DNA of 48,883 nucleotides from the NCBI GenBank assembly GCA_017937865.1, contig JAGBCU010000066.1, positions 1 through 48,883 on the forward strand, in the 5' to 3' direction. Shown here piece after piece: positions 24,523-32,788 of the stretch (within the stretch, counting starts at the first letter, position 1; each line of letters begins with the position of its first letter). The notes beneath the pieces were generated by a model. It was not told the origin of the DNA, did no database searches, and was given only the letters and a program-made list of their open reading frames with translations. Source of the stretch: Clostridia bacterium. Its GTDB lineage: Bacteria; Bacillota; Clostridia; Oscillospirales; Acutalibacteraceae. The translations under genes and the position numbers were made by a program.

Positions 24523-26631
24523 ATGTCTATTGAATTACGAAAAAGAAGAAGAATATCAGGTACTGTTATAATTGCCGTAAGCTTTCTGTTTTTGCTTCTT
24601 GCAGTTGGTAAAAATCAGATTATAGACGGTGATGAATATAAAGCCGCGGCGGAAAGTCTTGCGGTTTCAAGCAGTACGGTAAAAGCATCAAGAGGTGAAA
24701 TTCTTGATTGCAACGGTAGCCCTCTTGTTACAAACAGGCAGGGTAATTCTGTTGTGTTCAAATATGCCGAATTCCCCGAGGCTGAGCACCAGGAGGACAG
24801 AAATACACTTATTTTTTCTTTGATTAAGCTTTTTGAAAAAAATGATATTCAATGGATAGACAGGCTTCCTCTTATTTATGAAAATCAAAAGCTTATAGTA
24901 GACGAAGATAAAATGACAGAATTTAAGTATATGGTTTCAGAAAATATGCTTGAAATGGAAAAGGGTGAAAAATCAACACCCGACGAATGTCTTGACGCCC
25001 TTATAAAAAGATATAAGCTTGAGGATTATTCAAGGCAGGATGCAAGAAAAATAGCTTCGGTTTGTTTCGGTATGAAATATCTTTCGTTTTCAATTGCATC
25101 ACCTTATACCTTCGCGGAGGACGTGCCCTCGGAAATTATATCTGTAATTATGGAAAAAAGCAGTACCTATCCCGGTGTTGCTTCCGAAAGCGTCAGCTAC
25201 AGAGAATACAGTGATACGATAAGCTATTCTCATATTCTTGGCGTTGTAGGCTCAATCAGTGCTGAGGAGTATGAGTCAGAAGCTAAAAAGCTTGAAGAAA
25301 AATTGAGCGACGAAACTCTTACGGGTACAGAAATAAAAGTGCTCAAAAACAATGCTTATTCTCTTAATGATAAATATGGGAAAAGCGGAATAGAAGCCGC
25401 TATGGAGTCTTATTTAAGAGGTACAAACGGTATAAAAACAACAACTACCGGCTCTGACGGAACTGTTACAGAGGAGTATCTTTCAAAGCCCGTACAGGGC
25501 AACACCGTTGTTACTACTATTGACGGCGAGCTTCAAAAAATTGCAACCGAGGCACTTGCCGATATGCTGGTTGACAATAAAAATTCAGCGTATTTCGGCA
25601 CGGCAGGAGCTATGATTGTTATGAATTGCAAAACAGGTGCAATTCTTGCAAACGTATCATTGCCTACCTACGATATAACAAAATACTTTACAGATTACGA
25701 TAAGCTTATTGCCGATAAGCAAAGCCCTCTTTGGAACAGAGGTCTTCAAAGTGCATATGCTCCGGGCTCAACAATGAAGCCTGCAATTGCACTTGCTTCA
25801 CTTGAAGAAGAGGTAATTACAACAGAATCTGCCGAATATTGCGGTGGGTATTTCACGTTAGAGGACCAGACCTTTAAATGTCTTTCAACTCACGGATATC
25901 TTAACGTAACGACTGCTCTTCAAAAATCATGTAATATTTTCTTTTTTGAAATGGGCCAAAAGCTTGGCATTGACAAAATGAATAAATACTGCGGTCTTTT
26001 GGGCTTGGGTCAAAAGACAGGCGTTGAGCTTCCCGAGGCGGAGGGCGTGCTTGCGAGCATCGCAAACAAAGAAGCAGCAGGGCAGATCTGGAACCCCGGT
26101 GACACCGTGCAAGCGGCTATTGGTCAGTCCGATAACCTTTTTACCCCCTTACAGCTTGCAAACTACTGTGCAACCATAGCAAACGGAGGAACAAGGTTAA
26201 AGCCTTATATGATAAAATCTGTGCTTTCTGCAGATATGTCTGAAATCATTTTCGAAACAGAGCCTCAGGTAGTTAATACCCTTAACGTAAGCAAGAAAAA
26301 TCTTGAAATAGTAAAGCAGGGTATGCGAGAGGTGGTTCTCTATAGCGGATGCAACTATTATTTCCAGGATTGTATAGTTGATGCTGCAGGAAAAACGGGT
26401 ACTTCTCAGGTAAAAAAACAGACGGATTCAGGTGAAACGGTTGTTTGCAACAATGGTTTCTTTATATCCTTTGCTCCTTACGATGACCCCGAAATAGCAA
26501 TTGCAATCGTTGCTGAAAACGGTCAGACCGGTAGCAAAACCTCTCAGGCAGCCGTACCCGTTTACAATTACTATTTCTCACAGAAAACGAGCTTTAACGA
26601 AGCCGGAATTCCCGATACATTTGTTCCGTAA
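24523..26631 (+). CDS. mrdA: penicillin-binding protein 2 (transpeptidase of the elongasome)
   Basis: A class B PBP that cross-links peptidoglycan during lateral wall growth. One N-terminal membrane helix (about residues 15-32) precedes a dimerisation domain. The transpeptidase domain has the active-site SxxK motif in YAPGSTMKP (Ser about 416), SCN in LQKSCNIFFFEMG as the SxN motif, and KTG in AAGKTGTSQ. The length of 702 residues is normal. A GTG three codons upstream (24514) is an alternative start. ATG at 24523 is preferred. It follows mreD after ten bases and is followed by the MinD-like gene. Confidence 0.94.
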   Translation: MSIELRKRRRISGTVIIAVSFLFLLLAVGKNQIIDGDEYKAAAESLAVSSSTVKASRGEILDCNGSPLVTNRQGNSVVFKYAEFPEAEHQEDRNTLIFSLIKLFEKNDIQWIDRLPLIYENQKLIVDEDKMTEFKYMVSENMLEMEKGEKSTPDECLDALIKRYKLEDYSRQDARKIASVCFGMKYLSFSIASPYTFAEDVPSEIISVIMEKSSTYPGVASESVSYREYSDTISYSHILGVVGSISAEEYESEAKKLEEKLSDETLTGTEIKVLKNNAYSLNDKYGKSGIEAAMESYLRGTNGIKTTTTGSDGTVTEEYLSKPVQGNTVVTTIDGELQKIATEALADMLVDNKNSAYFGTAGAMIVMNCKTGAILANVSLPTYDITKYFTDYDKLIADKQSPLWNRGLQSAYAPGSTMKPAIALASLEEEVITTESAEYCGGYFTLEDQTFKCLSTHGYLNVTTALQKSCNIFFFEMGQKLGIDKMNKYCGLLGLGQKTGVELPEAEGVLASIANKEAAGQIWNPGDTVQAAIGQSDNLFTPLQLANYCATIANGGTRLKPYMIKSVLSADMSEIIFETEPQVVNTLNVSKKNLEIVKQGMREVVLYSGCNYYFQDCIVDAAGKTGTSQVKKQTDSGETVVCNNGFFISFAPYDDPEIAIAIVAENGQTGSKTSQAAVPVYNYYFSQKTSFNEAGIPDTFVP

Positions 26632-26644
26632 AGTAGGTGTAAAA

Positions 26645-27364
26645 ATGAAGGTTATATCAGTAGTATCCGCAAAGGGTGGGGTAGGCAAATCTACTTTTTG
26701 CGTAGGTATGGGAAGATTGTTGGCTCTTCACGATAAAAGAGTGCTTCTTGTAGATATGGATATAGGCGTAAGAAGTCTTGATATTCTTTTAGGTGTATCA
26801 GAGCGGGTTGTGTATAACTGGGGCGATTTAGTAAAGGGCAATTGCGATTTCAGAAAAGCGGTAACCGAGGTTGCAAGTAATCTTTATCTTCTTGCGGCAC
26901 CTATAGATTTTTCGGAAGAATATTCCGAAGAAAAATTCAAAAAAGCTATTAATCAATATTTAAAAGATTTTGATTATATTTTTCTTGATTCTCCCGCAGG
27001 GCTTGAAAGTGGCTTTAAATTGTCCCTTTGTGCCTGCGACGGCTGTGTGGTTATATCAACACCCGACAGTATAAGCATAAGAGCTGCTTCCTATGCTTGT
27101 GAAAACGTCAGAAAAGCAGGCGTTGAAACAGTAAGGCTTGTAGTCAATAAATTCAATAAAAAGCTACATAAGAAAATAAACGTTGATGAGGTTATTGATT
27201 TAGTAGGTGCCCGTCTTTTAGGAATTGTACCTGAGTCTTACGAGATATATTCCTCTGCAAGCGGTGGTAAAATACCGTATGACTGTAAAGGCAATATGGC
27301 TCTTTTAAGGATTTCAAAAAGGCTTAGCGGTGAAAATATTCCATTCAGAGCCAAAAATTTGTAA
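26645..27364 (+). CDS. MinD-like ParA-family ATPase lacking the membrane-targeting tail
   Basis: A 239-residue deviant Walker A ATPase. AKGGVGKST (residues 9-17), DMDIGVRSLDILLG and YIFLDSPAG are all MinD features. MinD positions the division septum with MinC, recycling on the membrane through a C-terminal amphipathic helix. Here the protein ends at GENIPFRAKNL, just where the linker to that helix would begin, and no minC or minE gene adjoins. The start at 26645 follows AGTAGGTG, 14 bases after the PBP2 stop. The expected mre-pbp2-min context is retained. Alternatives are a MinD working through a partner, or a related ATPase with another cargo. Confidence 0.85.
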   Translation: MKVISVVSAKGGVGKSTFCVGMGRLLALHDKRVLLVDMDIGVRSLDILLGVSERVVYNWGDLVKGNCDFRKAVTEVASNLYLLAAPIDFSEEYSEEKFKKAINQYLKDFDYIFLDSPAGLESGFKLSLCACDGCVVISTPDSISIRAASYACENVRKAGVETVRLVVNKFNKKLHKKINVDEVIDLVGARLLGIVPESYEIYSSASGGKIPYDCKGNMALLRISKRLSGENIPFRAKNL

Positions 27365-27370
27365 AATTTG

Positions 27371-27398
27371 TTGACATTTAAGTTTGAAGTTGTATAAT
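27371..27398 (+). promoter_or_regulatory. promoter of the TPP riboswitch transcript
   Basis: Consensus TTGACA (27371-27376) and TATAAT (27393-27398) with a 16-base spacer lie directly ahead of the riboswitch. The first bases overlap the end of the preceding gene's downstream sequence. Confidence 0.75.
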
Positions 27399-27439
27399 AA
27401 CAGTGCAAATGATTTGTAGCTACATTGTTTGCCGAAAAT

Positions 27440-27532
27440 AAAACAGGGGAGCTGACGGACGTCGGCTGAGAAAGAAAACATTCCTTTTCTGACCCTAATA
27501 ACCTGATGCGGATAATGCCGTCGTAGGAAAAA
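27440..27532 (+). promoter_or_regulatory. TPP riboswitch (THI element)
   Basis: Conserved THI-box segments appear in order: CAGGGGAGCTGACGG, GTCGGCTGAGAAAGA, then TTCTGACCC, ACCTGATGCGGATAATGCCG and TCGTAGGAA. When thiamine pyrophosphate is bound, the downstream terminator forms and thiT is turned off. The product of the following gene, a thiamine transporter, fits. Confidence 0.95.
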
Positions 27533-27546
27533 TACCTTTGAGTAGT

Positions 27547-27586
27547 ATCTCTCTATGGCTGTGTTACCGCCGTAGGGAGATTTTTA
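27547..27586 (+). terminator. riboswitch expression-platform terminator
   Basis: ATCTCTCTATGGC (27547-27559) pairs with GCCGTAGGGAGAT (27569-27581), using two G-U pairs, followed by five U. It lies between the TPP aptamer and the thiT ribosome site. Confidence 0.88.
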
Positions 27587-27601
27587 TTCGGAGGAATTTT
27601 T

Positions 27602-28219
27602 ATGAATAATTTAACAAAAAAAGAGAAAACAAGACGTTTGGCAGAAAGTGCTTTAATGATAGCTTTAGCTACAATTTTAGCCGAATTAACCGTTATTGAA
27701 TTCCCGTTTGGCGGAAGCGTAACTCTTTTCAGCCAGCTACCAATAGTTGTTATTTCATACCGTTACGGTGTGAAATGGGGCTTGGTAACAGGCTTTACAA
27801 TGTCCCTTCTTCAAATGGTTTTCGGGGCTGCAAACTTTTCATACGTCAGCGGAATAGCATCATATCTCATTCTTGCATTTGCCGATTATATAGTTGCTTT
27901 TACTGCTTTAGGCTTAGGCGGTATGTTTAAAAATACCGTTAAAAATCAAGCAGTTGCACTCGGTTTAGGCGGTGCAGTTACTTCTCTTATAAGATATGCC
28001 TGCCATATTATAAGCGGTGTAACTATTTGGAAAGAGTACGCAGGGGATACACCTGTTTGGGAATATTCTGTTACTTACAACGGCGGTTATATGATACCTG
28101 AGCTTATAATAACCGTAATAGGTGCCGTTATCATTGGCTCAATATTTGATTTTTCACGAAATGAAATCAAGGTTTTAAGAAAGAAAAACAAGAATACGGT
28201 TGAAAATGAATTAAAATAA
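27602..28219 (+). CDS. thiT: thiamine transporter, ECF S component
   Basis: A 205-residue membrane protein with about six helices. It is the substrate-specific subunit of an energy-coupling-factor transporter for thiamine. LAESALMIALATILAELTV at the start, the EFPFGGSVTLFSQLPIVVIS loop, and SGIASYLILAF with ARG/YACHIISG in the second half fit the ThiT family. The TPP riboswitch directly upstream supports the substrate. GGAGG lies just ahead of the ATG. The shared ECF ATPases are not in the window. Confidence 0.92.
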   Translation: MNNLTKKEKTRRLAESALMIALATILAELTVIEFPFGGSVTLFSQLPIVVISYRYGVKWGLVTGFTMSLLQMVFGAANFSYVSGIASYLILAFADYIVAFTALGLGGMFKNTVKNQAVALGLGGAVTSLIRYACHIISGVTIWKEYAGDTPVWEYSVTYNGGYMIPELIITVIGAVIIGSIFDFSRNEIKVLRKKNKNTVENELK

Positions 28220-28240
28220 GATAAAAAAGTAAAAAAATTG

Positions 28241-28327
28241 TAAACCTCCTTATGAGATTAGTAAAAATGTTTGAATTTTATCGCTATTAGTGATAGAATT
28301 AAAGCAACTAATTTCAAAGGAGGTTTA
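28241..28327 (+). promoter_or_regulatory. possible SD-sequestering inverted repeat
   Basis: TAAACCTCCTT (28241-28251) is an exact complement of AAGGAGGTTTA (28317-28327), which contains the ribosome site of the next gene. RNA entering from thiT could fold and hide the site. A promoter candidate lies between the arms, so RNA started there would lack the left arm. Confidence 0.45.
28271..28299 (+). promoter_or_regulatory. promoter of the zinc-ribbon/TPR gene
   Basis: TTGAAT (28271-28276) and TAGAAT (28294-28299) are separated by 17 bases and lie about 32 bases ahead of the TTG start. Confidence 0.5.
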
Positions 28328-28330
28328 TCT

Positions 28331-29851
28331 TTGAAAGACGAAAAAGATTTGATTGACGAAAACGAGTTGTCGGATATGGATGAAAATGCTGAGGAAAAGG
28401 TGCTTGATGTAGCTGCACTTTCTGAGGATAAATTATCCGCCGCTCTTGATAAAAGTGCTACTTACGGCGATAACGCTTTGAACGACGAGCTTGAAAAATT
28501 AGCTCAGACCTTTAAAGCTGAGCTCCAAAAAGCTCAAAGTATGACAGAAGAAGAGTTAATAAAAAAAGGTATTATAACCCCGGAATACGAGGACGAAGAG
28601 GGAGCTATACCTGATGATGAGCTTTGCACCTGTTGCGGTGAGAAAAGAAAAGATAAATCACGCGGTGAAAATTACGAATACTGTAAGGATTGCCGTGAAG
28701 CAATGAAGAACTACCCATTTGGCAGTTTGAACATAATCTCTTTAATTGTAACGGTTGTGCTTGCAGTACTGTCCGTTTATAGCTTTTCTCTTGATTTTGT
28801 TCCGTACAACACCGTAAAAGAAGCTAATGGCTATTTGAAACAGGATCGATTAGATTCTGCAATGTCAGCATATGACGGCGCAATATCAGCTTTTGAAGAT
28901 AAAGAAATAACTGCAAAATGGCTTTATCTGAAAACATCAAAAATCTTATTTGATACAATGCCCAGCGGTGTTAATTCAATGACTGATATCGTTACAAGAC
29001 TTGATAAAGCTTTATCTGTGGCTGAATTAAAAATGCCTATTTACGGTGAGTATGCAAATTTGCGTGAGGAATCTCTTGTTCTTTATGGTACAATGCAAAA
29101 CTTTTATAAGATTGTAGAAAATGAAGAGTATGTAGATTTTGAAAATTTAAGTGATGAACAATACAAACAGGCTATGACAGAAATAGGCTCTCTTATTGAC
29201 ACTGAGATTGCCGTAGTATCAAAAGACGGTAAAACAACAAAAATGGTTCCGGCGAATGAGGGAATAGTTCGTTTTTGTCAGTATATGTATGCTTATTCAG
29301 CGGGGAAATATGCCGATTCATATCAATATATGAATAAGGTTTATGAAACAGAGCCATCGTATTTGTGGCTTTATGCATATGAATTAGGTGTTGTTGAGCT
29401 TCAGGGCGGAGAATACGAAAAAGCGGAGCTTTATGCAGACGCTCTGTTGCAAACAAATATAGAGTCAAGCGACGGCTATGCTTTGAAATCATCAATTGCC
29501 CGTATGACCGGTAAATCTGATGAAGCTATTAAATTTGCGGATGATGGATTGAAGTATGATACTAACAGTACGGAATTAAAACGATTAAAAGTAATGGCAT
29601 ACGTTACACAAGGCGAGTATGAAAAAGCAAAAGAAATCTCTGATGAAGTAATTGCCAACGGTAGTTACGGCTTGTTCCATATGACAGCCATTGTTGTGGA
29701 AAATGAGCTTGGAAATGATGACAAGGTAAAGTCATATATTGAAGAAATGGAAAAATATGAGGTCGATTTAACAGACCGATTGCAGGAGTATCTTGATGGT
29801 AAAATAACTGCAAAACAATTATTCACGGAAGGAACAGGTGATGTAGAATGA
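28331..29851 (+). CDS. membrane-anchored zinc-ribbon and TPR-like repeat protein
   Basis: This family is not recognised. The 506-residue protein starts at TTG 28331, with a near-perfect AAAGGAGG eight bases upstream. An in-frame ATG at 28271 lacks such a site. The first 90 residues are acidic and probably disordered. A Cys4 module, CTCCG and CKDC (about residues 98-118), looks like a small zinc ribbon. One membrane helix follows (about 127-150). The outer or distal part (150-490) contains helical repeats with TPR features, such as YLKQDRLDSAMSAYDGAI and QGEYEKAKEISDEVI. It overlaps the next membrane-protein gene by ATGA. A protein-protein scaffold is the likeliest role. Confidence 0.78.
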   Translation: MKDEKDLIDENELSDMDENAEEKVLDVAALSEDKLSAALDKSATYGDNALNDELEKLAQTFKAELQKAQSMTEEELIKKGIITPEYEDEEGAIPDDELCTCCGEKRKDKSRGENYEYCKDCREAMKNYPFGSLNIISLIVTVVLAVLSVYSFSLDFVPYNTVKEANGYLKQDRLDSAMSAYDGAISAFEDKEITAKWLYLKTSKILFDTMPSGVNSMTDIVTRLDKALSVAELKMPIYGEYANLREESLVLYGTMQNFYKIVENEEYVDFENLSDEQYKQAMTEIGSLIDTEIAVVSKDGKTTKMVPANEGIVRFCQYMYAYSAGKYADSYQYMNKVYETEPSYLWLYAYELGVVELQGGEYEKAELYADALLQTNIESSDGYALKSSIARMTGKSDEAIKFADDGLKYDTNSTELKRLKVMAYVTQGEYEKAKEISDEVIANGSYGLFHMTAIVVENELGNDDKVKSYIEEMEKYEVDLTDRLQEYLDGKITAKQLFTEGTGDVE

Positions 29852-30411
29852 TAAATTTATACGTTGCAACACGTGTTCTTACCGCTATGGGTGCTATGCT
29901 GAGAGCCTTTTGGGAACAGCTTGTTTGCAGAATTTGCGGAATTCCTGCCGAGGACGTAAGAGTTTTTAAGGTATCAGAGCTTTGCGGTCACGTTGAACAT
30001 GAATTAACAGAAAATAAAAAGCAAACCTTTTTGATTTGTTTTTTACCGTTTGTTTTAAACTTTATTTTGTCAGTTTGCTTCCTTCTGGGCGGTGCTTACA
30101 AGATTGTTTACGTAGGAGATTTAAAAACTCTTACGGGGTATTTGTTCTTCTGGTTAGGCATTTCCTTTGCCGCCAATTGCGTGCCCTCATTTGAGGATGT
30201 TTTATCCTTTAAGGATTTCTTTTACAGTAAAGACAGTAATATTGTTTTAAAGGTGATTTTAGCACCGTTTTTTGCAATAATATACGGGTTTTCAATTCTT
30301 GAAAGATATTCGCTGACATTTGTAGCAGCAATTCTTTTTGCAATAGCTTTCCCATATGTTTTCAGTTATCTTTTCCCTGTGATAGTAACGATTTCCCAAA
30401 TGATTTCATAA
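29848..30411 (+). CDS. hypothetical integral membrane protein
   Basis: This protein is not recognised. It has 187 residues, with a short N-terminal helix, a cytoplasmic-looking segment (about 25-60) containing CRICGIPAEDVRVF and a CGHVEHEL piece, and then about four hydrophobic helices. CRIC and CGH might bind a metal, but this is speculative. The ATGA overlap with the zinc-ribbon/TPR gene indicates coupled translation, so the two probably act together. A terminator follows at once. Confidence 0.72.
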   Translation: MINLYVATRVLTAMGAMLRAFWEQLVCRICGIPAEDVRVFKVSELCGHVEHELTENKKQTFLICFLPFVLNFILSVCFLLGGAYKIVYVGDLKTLTGYLFFWLGISFAANCVPSFEDVLSFKDFFYSKDSNIVLKVILAPFFAIIYGFSILERYSLTFVAAILFAIAFPYVFSYLFPVIVTISQMIS

Positions 30412-30416
30412 ACAAT

Positions 30417-30456
30417 AAAATCTGCGAAGCACTTTTGTTGCCTCGCAGATTTTTTA
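30417..30456. terminator. bidirectional terminator between convergent genes
   Basis: AAAATCTGCGAAGC pairs with GCCTCGCAGATTTT (one mismatch or G-U), with an eight-base loop and T/A tracts on both sides. It serves the plus-strand membrane-protein gene and the convergent MBL hydrolase gene. Confidence 0.88.
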
Positions 30457-31467
30457 TTTCATAATATCAGATGTTAGTACAATTTCGTTATCGTCAGTGA
30501 AATAAGCGATAATTCCGTTGCGATGCTCCGTTGAGAAAACAGGTGCTTTCGCAACCATCGTTAAATTCCATTTAACGTTAGGATAAATTTTGCCGATTTT
30601 GTTTGTACATATTGCAATTTCGGGCTTCACGATTCTTAAAAATGAAGCTGATGATGAGCCAAAATAACCGTGATGACCGATTTTTAAAAGGTCCACGTCG
30701 CCGATGTCATTGCCGTAGATTTTTTCAAGTCCCGAATCACCTGTAAAATCTGCAGCTAAAAAAGCGGTTTTATCGCCTTTTTTTACAATAACACCTACGC
30801 TGCTTGCATTTTCACCGTTACCCTTAACCTCTTCGGGTGTAACGGTATTTATAAATTTTAAAGCGAAATCACCAAAAATAAATTCTTCATTTGGAAGGTT
30901 GCTTATTACGGGGATTTCTCTTTTTTCGAGCACTGAAAGAATTCTTTTATAGGTTTCTTCGTTGCCCCATCCTATAGCCTCAAGCTCTGTTGCGGTTTCA
31001 ACGTTAAATTCTTTTAAATAAACTTTATCGGCAGTTATTTTTTTATCACTGAAAATTGCCTCAAAATTACCTATATGGTCGTAATGAATATGAGTGCCTA
31101 AAGCAAAATCAAAGCTTACGTTACCGTTTTCGTCAGAAGCTAACGATTTTATATAATCAATAACCTCGTCTTCATAGCCTTTATATTCGGTTTTTCTTCT
31201 CGGGTTGTTGTTGCCTTCTCCCGAATCTATAAGTGCGAATTTGCCGTTGCTTTCGAGAATTATACAATCCGAATTAGCGGTGTTAAGAAAGTGAATTTTA
31301 TCGTCACCGTTTTTATTGTCAAAGGTTTCTTTTTCGATAGGTATCGAATTTACGTATTTATTACCGATAGCAACAACCGCAATATCAAGAATGAATACCG
31401 AAAGCATAACGGTAGTTACAACCCAGGTAGCAATAACCCTTGCTAATTTCTTTTTATCTTTTATCAT
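30454..31467 (-). CDS. MBL-fold hydrolase (ComEC-type domain)
   Basis: A 337-residue metallo-beta-lactamase-fold protein. After a single N-terminal membrane helix (about 10-33) the HxHxDH metal motif appears as THIHYDHIGN, with ALIDSGEGNN before it and KIGHHGYFGSSSASFL after it. This arrangement is like the hydrolase domain of ComEC and related stand-alone extracellular hydrolases. The active domain would face outward. The start at 31467 is fixed by overlap (ATGA) with the end of the upstream transporter gene, which indicates coupling. The substrate is unknown. DNA or a nucleotide is possible by analogy to ComEC. Confidence 0.85.
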   Translation of the reverse strand: MIKDKKKLARVIATWVVTTVMLSVFILDIAVVAIGNKYVNSIPIEKETFDNKNGDDKIHFLNTANSDCIILESNGKFALIDSGEGNNNPRRKTEYKGYEDEVIDYIKSLASDENGNVSFDFALGTHIHYDHIGNFEAIFSDKKITADKVYLKEFNVETATELEAIGWGNEETYKRILSVLEKREIPVISNLPNEEFIFGDFALKFINTVTPEEVKGNGENASSVGVIVKKGDKTAFLAADFTGDSGLEKIYGNDIGDVDLLKIGHHGYFGSSSASFLRIVKPEIAICTNKIGKIYPNVKWNLTMVAKAPVFSTEHRNGIIAYFTDDNEIVLTSDIMK

Positions 31468-32612
31468 TTTTTGAGCCTCCCCGAAACAAGAGCACACAAC
31501 AAGCAAAAGATTATTGCGGTGAAAAGCTCAGTGGTTATAAATATCACAACCGATATCACTGTAATCAATAAAGCGATAACAGAATTCTCTTTAAATGCCG
31601 CGGCGACCTTTTTATAAGGCACGTTTTGCCAAGCGGAAACTATAAGAAGTGCACCAACGCAATGCATAGGTATTCTTGAAAGGATGTTTGGGAAGAAAAC
31701 TATAATTACAACGGTTGAAATAATTGCGGTAATTAAAGAAATGTATGAAAAGGACTGTATCGGAAAAGCTCTTACGGGAATACCCGAAACAAAGGTGCTA
31801 CCGCAATTTGCAAGAAAATGCACATTTTCCTTTTCTTTGGTTTTAGCAGAATAAAGATATATAAGCACACCTAAAATTACAGATGCTTTTATTGCTACGA
31901 TAATATCATTTGAAGAAATACCGCTTAATGAAAAATCATAAGCTAAATCAGAAAGAGAAAGGGCTTTGAAGGAATCAATTTCATTTATTGTTGTTAATTC
32001 TTTTACAGGGTTCAGGAATAAATTCATAATAAGCGGAATAAGAAGAGTCATAAATTCCGCAGGTAAAATTTTATTAAGCTTTTTAAACTTAAAGGGGTAG
32101 GTTATCATAGCAAAAAGAGTAACTGTGCCGTAAAGCAGACCTCTGAAATCGGGGTGAAAGCCGAGAGAACGGTAGGATTTTAACATTTCTAAAGCGGTTG
32201 TACCCGAAGCACCGATGCCGAAATAGTTATTTGTAAGAAGGATTGTTACAACAACCGCAATACCTATACCGCCACCTGCAAAAACATAAGAGGGCAATTC
32301 ATTGCTTTTGAGAAGCTTTTTCAGAAGAATAGCTATAACCGTACCTGCAATAGCTACAACAGGAAGAAGATTTTTTGAACCCGAGGATACCATATATAAC
32401 ACGGGTAATAAAAGAAAGGCGTCCGGGCTGAAAATAGATTTTTTTGTTTCAAATGAAAGAAAGAAACAAATTACCGAACAAAATAAAGCGTGCCATAAAT
32501 CCAACCCAAGCACACCGCAAACGCAAAGAGAATACGCCCCCGTAAGCATTGTTGCAGTAAGTCCGGAAGTAATTTCTTTTAATATTTTATTTTCAAGAAG
32601 ATTTTTACTCAT
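31464..32612 (-). CDS. SulP-like anion transporter without STAS domain
   Basis: A 382-residue membrane protein with about eleven helices. The overall shape and the final part (NILSRIPMHCVGALLIVSAW followed by TELFTAIIFCLLCALVSG) resemble the transmembrane domain of SulP/SLC26 sulfate and bicarbonate carriers. The cytoplasmic STAS domain that normally follows is missing, and the protein ends just after the last helix. The N-terminal GLTATMLTGAYSLCVCGVLG aligns with the family's first helix region. It heads a two-gene minus-strand operon with the MBL hydrolase. Similarity is distant, so the substrate is left open. Confidence 0.65.
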   Translation of the reverse strand: MSKNLLENKILKEITSGLTATMLTGAYSLCVCGVLGLDLWHALFCSVICFFLSFETKKSIFSPDAFLLLPVLYMVSSGSKNLLPVVAIAGTVIAILLKKLLKSNELPSYVFAGGGIGIAVVVTILLTNNYFGIGASGTTALEMLKSYRSLGFHPDFRGLLYGTVTLFAMITYPFKFKKLNKILPAEFMTLLIPLIMNLFLNPVKELTTINEIDSFKALSLSDLAYDFSLSGISSNDIIVAIKASVILGVLIYLYSAKTKEKENVHFLANCGSTFVSGIPVRAFPIQSFSYISLITAIISTVVIIVFFPNILSRIPMHCVGALLIVSAWQNVPYKKVAAAFKENSVIALLITVISVVIFITTELFTAIIFCLLCALVSGRLKK

Positions 32613-32713
32613 AACAACTCCGAAAAATTAATGATTTTATATTTTACAATAAATAAAAGAAATAAACAATACCGAAATATAAAAATTATTATTTACAGTT
32701 TCATATAAAAATG

Positions 32714-32742
32714 TTGACAATTGAACTTGATTTATTTATAAT
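32714..32742 (+). promoter_or_regulatory. consensus promoter of the secreted protein gene
   Basis: TTGACA (32714-32719) and TATAAT (32737-32742) are both perfect, with a 17-base spacer. This is an ideal sigma-A promoter about 45 bases ahead of the start, implying strong expression. Confidence 0.85.
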
Positions 32743-32788
32743 GATATGGATTACAAGTGTAATTCAATAAGGAATGGAGATGGCTTCT

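Noticed and set aside
26501..26644. N-terminal extension of the MinD-like protein
   Set aside because: The extension overlaps the 3' part of the PBP2 gene in another frame. The ATG at 26645 has the ribosome site and the family's normal N-terminus.
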